Assembly: GCF_009846525.1 (NCBI RefSeq) | Contig: NZ_CP024621.1 | Location: forward strand, 1-64,000 | Length of the DNA: 64,000 nucleotides | Reading direction: 5' to 3' | From: Halomonas meridiana | GTDB lineage: Bacteria; Pseudomonadota; Gammaproteobacteria; Pseudomonadales; Halomonadaceae | Part shown: one piece after another, positions 1 to 11,422 of the stretch | Position numbering within the stretch: the first letter of the stretch is position 1 | Layout: every line of letters begins with the position of its first letter | Translations under genes and position numbers: made by a program | Notes under the pieces: model-generated | What the model saw: only the letters and a program-made list of their open reading frames with translations | Database searches by the model: none | What the model was told of the DNA's origin: nothing

Positions 1-179
1 TTGGTGTGGCCAAGCAGAGACATCTTGCCCAAAAAGAGGCTTGTACCCATGACGTCACCGGGTTTTCCTAAGAGCTTATGGTAAGTTGTCCACAGGCGAA
101 AAAGAGCCGCTAGCCCGTGTGGATAACCGTCTCGTTGGGCGCTACAATGGTCGGCCGTTTTCAACCGATGGTGAGATGA
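1..179. other. oriC: Origin-proximal region upstream of dnaA (edge of oriC)
   Basis: This non-coding leader holds two DnaA-box-like sequences: TTGTCCACA at 86-94 (one mismatch to the TTATCCACA consensus) and a perfect TGTGGATAA, the reverse-strand form, at 118-126. In pseudomonads and relatives the origin lies between rpmH and dnaA, so the window probably starts inside or at the edge of oriC. With only two boxes and no clear AT-rich unwinding element in these 179 bases, the rest of the origin must lie to the left. The identity as oriC is inferred from gene context. Confidence 0.5.
118..148 (+). promoter_or_regulatory. Putative dnaA promoter overlapped by a DnaA box
   Basis: A TACAAT hexamer at 143-148 is a good -10 element. 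The -35 position 17 bases upstream (120-125, TGGATA) falls inside the perfect DnaA box at 118-126. DnaA bound there would block RNA polymerase, which fits the known autorepression of dnaA. The -35 match is weak, so the promoter is inferred. Confidence 0.4.
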
Positions 180-1649
180 GTGTCACTCGCGCTTTGGCAA
201 CAGTGCCTGGACTACCTGCAGGACGAACTGAATTCACAGCAGTTCAATACCTGGATACGTCCGCTGCAGGCAGAAGAAGGAGAGACCAATGAGCTGCGCT
301 TGTTGGCGCCGAATCGCTTTGTGCGCGACTGGGTGAGTGATAAGTACGCCAAGCGTATTAGTGAACTGATGCGCGAGCTGGCGCCCTCCAAGCCTCCCAA
401 AGTCAGCTTGACGGTGGGTAGCCGCCGGGCCGCAGCCCCCGCCCCTCAGCCTCGCGATCTAGGTCATCCGGTGTCAGCTGCACCGGCGCAGCCAGCGTCG
501 CCTGCAGTGCATACGCCGCCCCGGGGAGACATCGCCGACGAGCGTGAAATCGATCAACTGCGTGAAGAGAGCGCCGCCAATCGACGCGGTAATGAGCGTC
601 AGGTTCAAGTCGAAGGCAGCTTGAAGCACAATAGCGGCCTGAATCCCAATTTCACGTTTGATACTTTCGTGGAAGGTAAATCTAACCAGCTGGCCCGTGC
701 GGCGTCTCGCCAAGTGTCGGAAAATCCTGGCGGTGCCTATAATCCGCTGTTTTTATACGGTGGGGTTGGCTTGGGTAAAACGCACTTGATGCACGCTGTG
801 GGCAATGCGCTGGCAGGTCGCCGGGAGAATGCCCGCGTGGTTTATCTCCACTCTGAGCGCTTCGTGGCCGACATGGTGAAGGCGCTACAGCTCAATGCGA
901 TCAACGATTTCAAGCGTTTCTACCGCAGCGTCGATGCCCTCCTGATCGATGACATTCAGTTTTTTGCCGGTAAAGAGCGCTCCCAGGAAGAGTTCTTTCA
1001 TACGTTCAATGCGCTGTTAGAGGGCGGTCAGCAGATGATCCTGACCTCTGACCGCTACCCAAAAGAGATCAGCGGCGTCGAAGAGCGTCTGAAGTCGCGC
1101 TTTGGCTGGGGGCTCACCGTCGCCATCGAGCCGCCGGAGCTCGAGACCCGGGTAGCGATTTTGATGAAGAAGGCCGATCAGGCCAAAGTGGATCTGCCAC
1201 ACGATGCTGCCTTCTTCATTGCCCAGAAGATTCGGTCTAACGTGCGTGAATTGGAAGGCGCGTTGAAGAAAGTCATTGCTGACTCACACTTCATGGGTAA
1301 GACCATCACCCAAGATTTTATCCGTGAGTCGTTAAAAGATCTTTTAGCGCTGCAGGATAAGCAGGTGGGGGTGGATAACATTCAGCGCACGGTGGCTGAA
1401 TATTACAAAATCAAAGTGGCGGATCTGCTTTCCAAGCGGCGTTCACGCTCGGTAGCGCGCCCCCGACAGGTCGCGATGGCGCTGGCGAAAGAGCTCACCA
1501 ATCATAGCTTGCCAGAAATTGGCGATGCGTTTGGTGGCCGTGATCACACCACCGTGCTGCACGCCTGCCGCAAAGTAAAAGCGTTGCAAGAAGAGAATGC
1601 GGATATTCGCGAGGATTACAAAAACCTTCTTCGTCTGCTAACCAGTTAA
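180..1649 (+). CDS. dnaA: Chromosomal replication initiator protein DnaA
   Basis: DnaA binds DnaA boxes at oriC, opens the duplex and loads DnaB helicase. The 489-residue product has the four-domain layout: N-terminal helicase-interaction domain (about 1-85), a variable Pro/Ala/Gln-rich linker (about 86-150), an AAA+ domain with Walker [10 protein letters not shown] near residues 194-202 and Walker B LLIDDIQF near 257, and a C-terminal DNA-binding domain with the family signature [15 protein letters not shown]. The start is GTG at 180, preceded by GGTGAG. The ATG four bases upstream is in another frame, and the N-terminal LWQQCL...FNTWI motif begins right after this GTG. dnaN follows 59 bases downstream. 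Confidence 0.98.
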   Translation: MSLALWQQCLDYLQDELNSQQFNTWIRPLQAEEGETNELRLLAPNRFVRDWVSDKYAKRISELMRELAPSKPPKVSLTVGSRRAAAPAPQPRDLGHPVSAAPAQPASPAVHTPPRGDIADEREIDQLREESAANRRGNERQVQVEGSLKHNSGLNPNFTFDTFVEGKSNQLARAASRQVSENPGGAYNPLFLYGGVGLGKTHLMHAVGNALAGRRENARVVYLHSERFVADMVKALQLNAINDFKRFYRSVDALLIDDIQFFAGKERSQEEFFHTFNALLEGGQQMILTSDRYPKEISGVEERLKSRFGWGLTVAIEPPELETRVAILMKKADQAKVDLPHDAAFFIAQKIRSNVRELEGALKKVIADSHFMGKTITQDFIRESLKDLLALQDKQVGVDNIQRTVAEYYKIKVADLLSKRRSRSVARPRQVAMALAKELTNHSLPEIGDAFGGRDHTTVLHACRKVKALQEENADIREDYKNLLRLLTS

Positions 1650-1663
1650 CCTTTTTCGTTTAC

Positions 1664-1685
1664 GCCTGCCAAGCGGCAGGCCTTT
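1664..1685 (+). terminator. Short hairpin between dnaA and dnaN
   Basis: GCCTGCC (1664-1670) and GGCAGGC (1675-1681) form a 7-bp stem with a 4-base loop, followed by CTTTC. The T-run is poor, so this may be an attenuator or an mRNA-stability hairpin rather than a full terminator. dnaN starts only 27 bases later. Confidence 0.35.
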
Positions 1686-1708
1686 CAGGATAGAAAACCG
1701 GAGTTTCG

Positions 1709-2812
1709 ATGAAATTTACCATTTCCCGAGAGGCGCTGCTTCGCCCGCTGACTCTGGTGGCGGGCGTAGTAGAACGGCGCCAAACGCTGCCTGTGCTCTC
1801 TAACGTACTGATTCAAGTAGAAGGCGACCAGGTCGCCCTGACCGGTACGGACCTAGAAGTTGAACTAGTAGGTCGCACGGTCGCCAGCCAAGTGAAGCAA
1901 GCGGGCGCTGCTACGGTGCCGGCTAGAAAGCTGATGGATATCTGTAAGTCGCTGCCCGATCAGTCCGACATTCAACTGGCGGTCGAAGAAGGGCGTGCGG
2001 TTTTACGTAGCGGTCGTTCGCGCTTTACACTTTCTACACTTCCTGTGGCAGAGTTTCCCAATATCGAAGATGCCGACGGAAGTCAGGAGCTTAGCGTTCC
2101 CCGTGGCACGTTAAAGCATTTGATCGAGTCCACCTCCTTTGCCATGGCGCAGCAGGACGTACGTTATTACCTCAACGGCATGCTGCTAGAGATTCAGAGC
2201 AACCTGCTGCGCACGGTCGCCACCGACGGGCACCGGTTGGCGATGTGCTCGCGTCCTATCGAGGTCGCGGTCAGCCAATCCCAAAAGCTGATCGTGCCTC
2301 GTAAAGGTATTTTGGAGCTGTCCCGTCTTTTGGATGACAGTGACGAGCCGGTTAGTCTGACGCTTGGCGCTACCCATGTACGCGCCCATACGGGAGACTT
2401 CACGTTCACGTCGAAGCTGATCGACGGCAAGTTTCCGGACTACGAGCGCGTGGTGCCGCGTAATGGCGACAAAGTACTCATCGCCGAGCGTGCCGAGCTT
2501 CGTCAAGTGCTGTCGCGTACCGCCATTCTCTCCAACGAAAAGTACCGCGGGGTGCGCCTCTACTTGGAAGAAGGCAACCTCAAGGTCATGGCCAATAACC
2601 CCGAGCAGGAAGAGGCCGAAGAGAACGTCGCTGTGGAGTACAACGGTAGCGCCATGGAAGTGGGATTCAACGTGGGCTATCTGGTCGATGTGCTTTCCGT
2701 GCTGGACGAAGAGCGGGTACAGATGACCCTAGCCGACCCCAACAGCAGTGCGCTGCTGGAAGAGCCAGGCGGTGGCGATGCGCTCTATGTCGTGATGCCG
2801 ATGCGCCTGTAA
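1709..2812 (+). CDS. dnaN: DNA polymerase III subunit beta (sliding clamp)
   Basis: The beta clamp forms a ring around DNA and tethers polymerase III, MutS, ligase and other partners. The 367-residue product has the normal length for three tandem clamp folds. It begins MKFTISREALLRPL and ends with the typical ALYVVMPMRL, which forms part of the peptide-binding cleft. The start ATG at 1709 follows CCGGAG. The gene sits in the conserved dnaA-dnaN-recF-gyrB series and is followed by a strong hairpin at 2833. Confidence 0.98.
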   Translation: MKFTISREALLRPLTLVAGVVERRQTLPVLSNVLIQVEGDQVALTGTDLEVELVGRTVASQVKQAGAATVPARKLMDICKSLPDQSDIQLAVEEGRAVLRSGRSRFTLSTLPVAEFPNIEDADGSQELSVPRGTLKHLIESTSFAMAQQDVRYYLNGMLLEIQSNLLRTVATDGHRLAMCSRPIEVAVSQSQKLIVPRKGILELSRLLDDSDEPVSLTLGATHVRAHTGDFTFTSKLIDGKFPDYERVVPRNGDKVLIAERAELRQVLSRTAILSNEKYRGVRLYLEEGNLKVMANNPEQEEAEENVAVEYNGSAMEVGFNVGYLVDVLSVLDEERVQMTLADPNSSALLEEPGGGDALYVVMPMRL

Positions 2813-2832
2813 CGCACGGAAGGGAGTTGAAG

Positions 2833-2864
2833 AACGGCGCTTCTGGTTGCAGAAGCGCCGTTTT
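2833..2864 (+). terminator. Hairpin terminator after dnaN
   Basis: A 13-bp perfect inverted repeat (AACGGCGCTTCTG at 2833-2845, CAGAAGCGCCGTT at 2850-2862) with a GTTG loop ends in TTTT. It lies in the 103-base dnaN-recF gap and probably reduces read-through into recF. Confidence 0.7.
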
Positions 2865-2915
2865 CGCATAGGGCACGTCTGCCGATTTGAACGGTCTTAC
2901 AAGGTGCATTGACGG

Positions 2916-4019
2916 ATGAGCGTGACACAACTCACTTTTCAGGGGCTGCGTAATTTAGCGCCGGTCACGCTTCATCCCTCATCGCGTATTAACGTGATCC
3001 ATGGCGTCAACGGCAGCGGAAAGACCAGTCTGCTAGAGGGCATTCATATCCTCGGCATGGGGCGTTCCTTTCGCACTCGCCAGCTCAAAAACGTCATCCA
3101 AACGGACGCCCCCTATATGACGCTGCACGGCCGTTTGGCAGGGGACCCTGAGGTGACCCTTGGCGTGAGGCGTATGCGCGCTCAGCGTGAGCTGGAGCTA
3201 CGCCTGAGGGGAGAGAAGGGCGTGAGGTTAGCCGAACTCGTCGAGGCCATGCCGCTGCAGCTCATCAATCCAGATGCGTTTCGTTTGCTGGAGGGGTCGC
3301 CAGCAGGGCGTCGTGAGTTTTTGGATTGGGGTGTGTTTCACGTGAAACACCACTTTCTGGATGCTTGGCGTCGGACCCGGCGTGCGGTGAAACATCGGAA
3401 TGCGCTTCTCAGGCGTGGTAGAATAGTGCCCAATGAAATAGCGGTTTGGGAGCAAGAGTTAGCACTCTGGGGCGAACAAATGGATGCGCTTCGCCAAGCA
3501 TGGTTCAGCGAATTTCTCCCCATGTTCGATAAAACTCTGAAGACGCTATTGCCGCTACCGGGATTAACGTTGCGCTATGCCCGCGGCTGGGACAAGCAGC
3601 GCTCGTTGGCAGAAGTGCTGCACGATAGCCGTGATACGGACCAGCAGATGGGGTTTACCCAGCAAGGCCCTCAGCGTGCGGATTTGCACATCCGGCTGAA
3701 TAAACAGCCTGCCATTGAGGTGCTTTCCAGAGGCCAGCAGAAGCTCGTGGTGAGTGCATTGAAACTAGCTCAGGGTAGGCTTCTGGAAAGTACCGCACAG
3801 CGGCACTGTATCTATTTGATCGACGACTTACCGGCAGAGCTGGATGAGCATCACCGCCGCCAGTTCTGTACGTTACTCGAAGAGATGCAGTGCCAAGCAT
3901 TTATTACCAGCGTCGAACCCACCGCGCTAAGCGACGTTTGGCAGCCTTCTACAGCCGTCGAGATGTTTCACGTGAAACACTCCGCGCAAGGGCTCAGCCA
4001 GTGCCAGCCAGATGGGTAG
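2916..4019 (+). CDS. recF: DNA replication and repair protein RecF
   Basis: RecF is an SMC-like ATPase that, with RecO and RecR, loads RecA at single-strand gaps. The 367-residue product carries Walker A GVNGSGKTS near residues 30-38, the ABC-type signature LSRGQQKLV near 270, and Walker B YLIDDLPAELD near 305. Two perfect parS palindromes lie inside the gene (3334-3349 and 3964-3979) and encode FHVKH near residues 141-145 and again near 351-355, close to the C-terminus. The start at ATG 2916 puts the QLTFQGLRNL strand at the N-terminus as in the family; an AAGGTG lies 10 bases upstream. gyrB follows 39 bases later. Confidence 0.96.
   Translation: MSVTQLTFQGLRNLAPVTLHPSSRINVIHGVNGSGKTSLLEGIHILGMGRSFRTRQLKNVIQTDAPYMTLHGRLAGDPEVTLGVRRMRAQRELELRLRGEKGVRLAELVEAMPLQLINPDAFRLLEGSPAGRREFLDWGVFHVKHHFLDAWRRTRRAVKHRNALLRRGRIVPNEIAVWEQELALWGEQMDALRQAWFSEFLPMFDKTLKTLLPLPGLTLRYARGWDKQRSLAEVLHDSRDTDQQMGFTQQGPQRADLHIRLNKQPAIEVLSRGQQKLVVSALKLAQGRLLESTAQRHCIYLIDDLPAELDEHHRRQFCTLLEEMQCQAFITSVEPTALSDVWQPSTAVEMFHVKHSAQGLSQCQPDG
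3334..3349. promoter_or_regulatory. parS: parS site 1 (inside recF)
   Basis: TGTTTCACGTGAAACA is a perfect 16-bp palindrome identical to the consensus ParB-binding site of chromosomal ParABS systems. It lies in codons of recF and encodes part of V-F-H-V-K-H. ParB nucleates here and spreads to organise the origin region for segregation. Confidence 0.9.
3964..3979. promoter_or_regulatory. parS: parS site 2 (3' end of recF)
   Basis: This is a second perfect TGTTTCACGTGAAACA, in the last 20 codons of recF, where it encodes M-F-H-V-K-H in a different peptide context but the same reading frame as site 1. Confidence 0.9.
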
Positions 4020-6479
<2,460 letters not shown>

Positions 6480-6494
6480 GTGGCTTCTTCAATG

Positions 6495-6510
6495 TGTTTC
6501 ACGTGAAACA
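6495..6510. promoter_or_regulatory. parS: parS site 3 (gyrB-gmhB intergenic)
   Basis: A perfect TGTTTCACGTGAAACA 15 bases after the gyrB stop codon, just ahead of the gyrB terminator. This one is intergenic, so its conservation cannot be explained by coding constraint. Confidence 0.92.
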
Positions 6511-6521
6511 TTGAAAAGTAT

Positions 6522-6552
6522 AAACCGCAGGCGCTTCGCCTGCGGTTTTTTT
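6522..6552 (+). terminator. Rho-independent terminator of gyrB
   Basis: CCGCAGGCG (6525-6533) pairs with CGCCTGCGG (6537-6545), flanked by AAA and a run of seven T. It separates gyrB from the convergent gmhB. Confidence 0.85.
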
Positions 6553-6591
6553 ATGAGTGGTTAAGACCAGCGTGAAACTCGCACCAAAAGG

Positions 6592-7152
6592 TTAGTCCAA
6601 GGCCTCTGATAATAGGTCGTCAACAAAGGCAGCCAGGTCAGCGTAGACCAAGGCGTGCTCCAGCCCGTCCCCTTTGGCGAGAGTCTTCTCCCCTTTACCC
6701 GTTTTCACGAGAACGCTACGGCATCCCATCACTGCCCCCGCCTGCAGGTCGCGAAGGCTATCGCCCACCATCCAACTGCCTGTCAGATTGGAGAGCGTCA
6801 GCTTGTCACGTATTTCGGTCAATAGCCCGGGCAGCGGTTTACGGCAGCCACACTGATCGTCTGGCCCGTGAGGGCAGTAAGCGATATGCGCTATCTGGCC
6901 ACCTTGCGCCTCCACCAGAGTATGCAAACGCTCGTGCATGGCACTTAGCGTGGCGTCATCGTAATAGCCACGGGCGATGCCGGATTGGTTGGTAGCCACT
7001 GCCACGGTAAAGCCTGCCTGCGTTAGACGGGCAATCGCGTGTATGGCAGACGGGTAAGGGATCCATTCATCCAGGGATTTGATATAGGCATCCGAGTCGT
7101 GATTAATCACGCCATCGCGGTCCAGTATCACAAGTTGCTGCGCGGTGATCAT
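6592..7152 (-). CDS. gmhB: D-glycero-beta-D-manno-heptose 1,7-bisphosphate 7-phosphatase
   Basis: GmhB removes the 7-phosphate from heptose 1,7-bisphosphate in ADP-heptose synthesis for lipopolysaccharide. It is a HAD-superfamily, DDDD-type phosphatase. The 186-residue product has the catalytic DxD in LDRDGVIN near residues 8-15, the VATNQSGIARG loop, and a Zn-binding CPH...CGCRKP cluster near 100-112, which is diagnostic for GmhB. I start at 7152 because the frame upstream would run through parS site 4 (MFHVKH) without family similarity, and GAAGAGAG precedes this ATG. HldE and HldD, the neighbouring pathway steps, are encoded at 19.0 and 10.5 kb. Confidence 0.93.
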   Translation of the reverse strand: MITAQQLVILDRDGVINHDSDAYIKSLDEWIPYPSAIHAIARLTQAGFTVAVATNQSGIARGYYDDATLSAMHERLHTLVEAQGGQIAHIAYCPHGPDDQCGCRKPLPGLLTEIRDKLTLSNLTGSWMVGDSLRDLQAGAVMGCRSVLVKTGKGEKTLAKGDGLEHALVYADLAAFVDDLLSEALD

Positions 7153-7213
7153 AAGGCTCTCTTCTGCGAAAACGTATCTGCGTAGGGTAAGCTCTGGTGT
7201 ACGAATGAGCGAG

Positions 7214-7229
7214 TGTTTCACGTGAAACA
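7214..7229. promoter_or_regulatory. parS: parS site 4 (upstream of gmhB)
   Basis: A perfect TGTTTCACGTGAAACA in the gmhB-glyS gap, 61 bases upstream of the chosen gmhB start. The reading frame through it (MFHVKH) is open into gmhB, but this is probably a by-product of the palindrome. Confidence 0.92.
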
Positions 7230-7243
7230 TTCATGCGTTCAAT

Positions 7244-7271
7244 AAAAAGCCCGGCTTATCAAAGCCGGGCT
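7244..7271 (-). terminator. Terminator of the glyQ-glyS operon
   Basis: On the minus strand AGCCCGGCTT (7271-7262) pairs with AAGCCGGGCT (7257-7248) and is followed by a run of T. It lies 48 bases beyond the glyS stop codon. Confidence 0.85.
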
Positions 7272-7318
7272 ATCGATTGCGCCTCTGGGACCGTCGGCGC
7301 TCTCAAACATTCACGGTA

Positions 7319-9385
7319 TTACTGGGGTAGCTGAGAGATATCGGCCACTTCCAGGAACAGCGCTTGCAGGCTGGCCAGCAGAGCAAGGCGGTTACGACGA
7401 ATGGCATCGTCATCCGCCATGACCATGACCTGATCAAAGAAGGCATCGACCGGCTCGCGCAGGGCGGCCAGTGCGTCTAGCGCTTGCTGGTAATCGCCCG
7501 CGGCAAACAGCGGTGCCACCTGCTGCTGGCTAGCCGTAACGGCTTCGAACAGGGCTTTTTCCGCCGCTTCTTGAAGAAGCGAGGCGTCTACCTGCATGCT
7601 GCCGTCGTGTTCCTGTTTGCTCAAGATGTTGGAAACACGCTTGTTGGCAGCGGCCAGTGCCGCGGCTTCTTCACGCTGGGCGAAGGCTTTCACGGCGCGT
7701 AATCGGCGCGCAAAATCCAGCGGATTGGTGACCGGGCGAGCACGAACCGCGAGATACATCTCGGCAGAGATACCCTCTTCCTGACCCCAAGCGCGGAAGC
7801 GGTCGAGCATGTACGTCAACACGTCGTCTACCAGGCCATCAGCTTTCGGGAGATTCTGGTGCTGATCAGCCGCCACTTGCAGCAGTTCACGCAAGTCTAG
7901 GTTCAGCTCGCCTTTCACCAAAATATTCAGCACGCCAATGGAGGCGCGGCGAAGGGCGAAGGGGTCTTTTGCGCCCGTGGGGCGTTGGCCGATACCGAAG
8001 ATGCCCACCAGGGTATCCAGGCGATCTGCTAGTGCCAGCGCTTGTCCGGTCAGGCTTTGCGGAATCGCATCGCTGGCAAAGCGGGGCAGGTATTGCTCTT
8101 CTAACGCTTGGGCAACTTCTTCGGGCTCGCCATCCTGCTCGGCGTAGTAACGACCCATGATGCCCTGGAGTTCAGGGAATTCGAGCACCATCTCGGTGAC
8201 GAGGTCACATTTTGCCAGGGCCACGGCACGCTGCGCGTGGGGCACATCGCCGTGAATACGCTCAGCGATAAAGGTCGCAATGGCCGTGCTACGGCGGGCT
8301 TTATCCGCCAGTGTGCCCAGCTGCTGCTGGAAGACCACGCTTTCTAGTTGTGGAATGCGCGAGGCCAGGGTCTGTTTGCGGTCGGTGTCGTAGAAGAAGG
8401 CCGCATCCGCCAAGCGTGGACGAATGACCTTTTCATTGCCGGAGATCACTTGATCAGGGTCTTGGCTCTCGATGTTCGAGATAGTGATGAACAGCGGCTT
8501 CAGCTTGCCCTGATCATCCAGCAGGTGGAAGTACTTCTGGTTGGCTTTCATGGAGGAGATCAGACACTCCGCGGGCACTTCCAAAAAGCGCTCGTCGAAG
8601 CTGCCGGTCAGTGCGACGGGCCACTCTACCAAGCCGCTGACCTCGACCAGCAGGTCCTCGTCGATGACGGCGTTGGCTTCTTGAACTTCGGCCTCGGCAA
8701 GCACCTGTTCACGAATACGCTCGCGGCGCTGCTGGCGGTCGGCCAGCACGTAGGCGTTTTCCAGTGCTGCTAGATAGTCGTCGGCGTGTTCGAGCTGAAG
8801 GGCATCCGGCGCGTGGAAGCGATGGCCGTAAGTGGTACGGCTGGCTTGAAGGCCCAGGGCCTCGGCCGCAATCACCTCGTTGCCATACAGCGCCACCAGC
8901 CAGTGAACCGGGCGGGAGAACTCGACGCGGGACGCGCCCCAGCGCATGTTCTTGGGCACCGGCAGCGATTGGAGCGTTTTACGTACCATCTCAGGCAGCA
9001 GCGCCTGGACGCTGTCACCCTGCTGCTGTTCGCGGTAGCCAAGCCAGGTGCCTTTATCGGTTTCCAGATGAATCAGGTCATCCACGCTGACGCCGCAGGA
9101 GCGGGCAAAGCCTTCTGCTGCTTTGGTGGGGGCGCCGTCTTTAAATGCGGCGGCCAGGGCGGGACCGCGGCGCTCTACTTCGCGGTCTGGCTGCTTGGCG
9201 GCAAGCCGGGTAACTTTCACGGCTAGGCGGCGCGGCGTGGCGTAGGCAGTCACCGCTTCGAAGGGAATCTCAGCGTCTTGCAGGCCTTTTTCAATGCCAG
9301 CAGCAAACGCGTCTGAGAGCGCGTCCAGCGCGGTGGGTGGAAGCTCTTCTGCGCCCAGTTCTAATAAAAGCGTATCAAAGGCCAT
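7319..9385 (-). CDS. glyS: Glycine--tRNA ligase beta subunit
   Basis: This is the tRNA-binding and editing-type subunit of the tetrameric (alpha2beta2) glycyl-tRNA synthetase typical of most bacteria. The 688-residue product has the family start (LLLELGAEELPP) and the internal HRFHAP and ISSMKANQKYF motifs, and the C-terminal part contains a DALR-type anticodon-binding fold. Length is normal. Its start codon overlaps the stop of glyQ by one base (TAATG), which implies translational coupling. Confidence 0.97.
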   Translation of the reverse strand: MAFDTLLLELGAEELPPTALDALSDAFAAGIEKGLQDAEIPFEAVTAYATPRRLAVKVTRLAAKQPDREVERRGPALAAAFKDGAPTKAAEGFARSCGVSVDDLIHLETDKGTWLGYREQQQGDSVQALLPEMVRKTLQSLPVPKNMRWGASRVEFSRPVHWLVALYGNEVIAAEALGLQASRTTYGHRFHAPDALQLEHADDYLAALENAYVLADRQQRRERIREQVLAEAEVQEANAVIDEDLLVEVSGLVEWPVALTGSFDERFLEVPAECLISSMKANQKYFHLLDDQGKLKPLFITISNIESQDPDQVISGNEKVIRPRLADAAFFYDTDRKQTLASRIPQLESVVFQQQLGTLADKARRSTAIATFIAERIHGDVPHAQRAVALAKCDLVTEMVLEFPELQGIMGRYYAEQDGEPEEVAQALEEQYLPRFASDAIPQSLTGQALALADRLDTLVGIFGIGQRPTGAKDPFALRRASIGVLNILVKGELNLDLRELLQVAADQHQNLPKADGLVDDVLTYMLDRFRAWGQEEGISAEMYLAVRARPVTNPLDFARRLRAVKAFAQREEAAALAAANKRVSNILSKQEHDGSMQVDASLLQEAAEKALFEAVTASQQQVAPLFAAGDYQQALDALAALREPVDAFFDQVMVMADDDAIRRNRLALLASLQALFLEVADISQLPQ

Positions 9386-10356
9386 TATGCGTCTCCCTGC
9401 TCGGCGAGCTCTTCTTGTAACAGTTCACGGCGTAATGCTTCCGATGCCATGGGGAAGCCTGCTGCTTTACGAGACTCGAAGTAGGCGGTGGCAACATCAC
9501 GCGCCATGGTGCGTACGCGCAGAATGAAGCGCTGACGCTCGGTTACGGAAATGGCGTGGCGGGCATCCAATAGGTTGAACGTATGAGACGCTTTGAGCAC
9601 TTGCTCGTAAGCGGGCAGCGGCAGGCTCGCAGCCAACAGTTTGCTGCACTCTTTTTCCTGGTGATCAAACGCCGCGAAGAGCTGATCCACATCGGCGTGC
9701 TCGAAGTTATACGCCGACTGTTCGCGCTCGTTTTGCAGGTAGACATCGCCGTAGCTGACTTTGCTGCCGTCCGGCGCGATGGCCCATACCAAGTCGTAAA
9801 CGCTATCGACGTTCTGCAGGTACATGGCGATACGCTCGAGCCCGTAGGTCAGCTCGCCGGTGACGGGGTAGCACTCGATGCCGCCCGCCTGCTGGAAGTA
9901 GGTGAACTGCGTCACTTCCATGCCGTTGAGCCATACTTCCCAGCCAAGGCCCCAGGCACCCAAGGTGGGGGATTCCCAGTTGTCTTCCACGAAGCGTACG
10001 TCGTGAATCAGCGGGTCGAGCCCTAAACGCTTCAACGATCCCAGGTAAAGATCCTGCAGGTTACTGGGGGAGGGCTTCATCACCACCTGAAACTGGTAGT
10101 AGTGCTGCAGGCGGTTGGGGTTTTCGCCGTAGCGGCCGTCGGTTGGGCGGCGGGAAGGCTGAACGTAGGCAGCGTTCCAGGTTTCTGGACCAATCGCCCG
10201 CAGGAAGGTGGCGGGGTGGAAGGTGCCCGCGCCGACTTCCATATCGAGGGGCTGAAGGATGACGCAGCCCTGTTCTGCCCAGTACTGTTGCAGAGCAAGG
10301 ATCAAGCCTTGAAAGGTCGACACATCGGGTGTCGATTGGTTTGTCGAGACACTCAT
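9385..10356 (-). CDS. glyQ: Glycine--tRNA ligase alpha subunit
   Basis: GlyQ is the catalytic class II subunit that activates glycine with ATP and charges tRNA-Gly together with GlyS. The 323-residue product has [13 protein letters not shown] near the N-terminus, the [13 protein letters not shown] motif, and [17 protein letters not shown] start at 10356 (MSVSTNQ), which leaves 14 residues before the conserved FQGL; the frame stays open to an ATG at 10386 that would add ten residues. No strong ribosome-binding site distinguishes them. hldD is transcribed divergently from the same 109-base gap. Confidence 0.95.
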   Translation of the reverse strand: MSVSTNQSTPDVSTFQGLILALQQYWAEQGCVILQPLDMEVGAGTFHPATFLRAIGPETWNAAYVQPSRRPTDGRYGENPNRLQHYYQFQVVMKPSPSNLQDLYLGSLKRLGLDPLIHDVRFVEDNWESPTLGAWGLGWEVWLNGMEVTQFTYFQQAGGIECYPVTGELTYGLERIAMYLQNVDSVYDLVWAIAPDGSKVSYGDVYLQNEREQSAYNFEHADVDQLFAAFDHQEKECSKLLAASLPLPAYEQVLKASHTFNLLDARHAISVTERQRFILRVRTMARDVATAYFESRKAAGFPMASEALRRELLQEELAEQGDA

Positions 10357-10465
10357 CGCGGAAAGCACCGTTGGCCATGAATTCATAAGCCGTCAAGTAT
10401 ACAATCACAGGCAGATGGGTTATAGGCACGTTAGCCAAAGAGCCGCTTTTGGTAAGGAGAACGAG

Positions 10466-11422
10466 ATGATCGTTGTAACAGGCGGGGCCGGGTTCATCGG
10501 CGCCAATATTGTCAAAGCGCTAAATGCTCGTGGCCGTGATGATGTGATGGTGGTCGACGACCTGCGTGATGGTACTAAGTTTGTCAATTTGGCGGACTGC
10601 ACTCTCGCCGACTACCTGGATAAAGATGATTTTATTGCCCGCGTGAAAGCAGCGCTGCGCGGTGAAACGGTGGATTTACCCACCATCGATGCGATTTTCC
10701 ATGAAGGTGCTTGCTCGGATACGACCGAGTGGGATGGGCACTACATGATGGAAAATAACTTCGAGTACTCCAAAGTGCTGCTCAACTACTGTGAAAAACT
10801 GGGCATTCCTTTTCTGTACGCGTCGTCGGCAGCGACCTACGGCGGCAGCGAGGTGTTCAAGGAAGCGCCGGAGCATGAAAAGCCGCTCAACGTGTACGGC
10901 TACTCCAAGCTGCTGTTCGATCAGCACGTGCGCTCGCGCTGGAACGAGCTGACCACGCAGGTGGTGGGCTTCCGTTACTTCAACGTTTACGGGCCGCGAG
11001 AGCAGCATAAAGGCAAGATGGCCAGCGTGGCGTACCACAACCATCTGCAGATCCGTAACGGTGAAACGCTGAAGCTGTTCGGTGCTTACGGCGGCTACGA
11101 GGCGGGCATGCAGAGCCGCGACTTCGTCTACGTGGGCGATGTGGTCGATGTAAATCTCTGGTTCCTGGATAACCCCAGTGCGTCGGGTATCTTCAATCTG
11201 GGCACTGGCCGCGCCGAGCCGTTCAAGGCGATTGGCGAAGCGGTCATCGACTTCTATGGCCAGGGCGAAATCGACTACATTCCGTTTCCTCAAGAGCTGA
11301 AAGGGCGCTACCAGAGCTACACCCGCGCTGACATTAGCAACCTGCGTGCGGCAGGCTGCGACGTGGAATTCAAAACCGTTGCCCAGGGCGTGAAAGCGTA
11401 CTTGGAGTGGTTGAATGGCTAA
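10466..11422 (+). CDS. hldD: ADP-L-glycero-D-manno-heptose 6-epimerase
   Basis: HldD converts ADP-D-glycero-manno-heptose to the L-glycero form used by heptosyltransferases. It is a short-chain dehydrogenase-type, NADP-dependent epimerase. The 318-residue product begins [14 protein letters not shown] with the Rossmann GxxGxxG and has the catalytic YGYSK near residue 140. ATG at 10466 is preceded by TAAGGAGA, so the open frame further upstream is not used. The stop codon overlaps the start of waaF by eight bases. Confidence 0.96.
   Translation: MIVVTGGAGFIGANIVKALNARGRDDVMVVDDLRDGTKFVNLADCTLADYLDKDDFIARVKAALRGETVDLPTIDAIFHEGACSDTTEWDGHYMMENNFEYSKVLLNYCEKLGIPFLYASSAATYGGSEVFKEAPEHEKPLNVYGYSKLLFDQHVRSRWNELTTQVVGFRYFNVYGPREQHKGKMASVAYHNHLQIRNGETLKLFGAYGGYEAGMQSRDFVYVGDVVDVNLWFLDNPSASGIFNLGTGRAEPFKAIGEAVIDFYGQGEIDYIPFPQELKGRYQSYTRADISNLRAAGCDVEFKTVAQGVKAYLEWLNG

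Noticed and set aside
86..292. A 68-codon open frame overlapping the start of dnaA
   Set aside because: It runs through the DnaA boxes and promoter, overlaps dnaA in another frame, and has no recognisable domain.
7153..7230. Longer gmhB start giving MFHVKH at the N-terminus
   Set aside because: The extension is only the translation of parS site 4; the conserved phosphatase begins at the later ATG, which has a ribosome-binding site.
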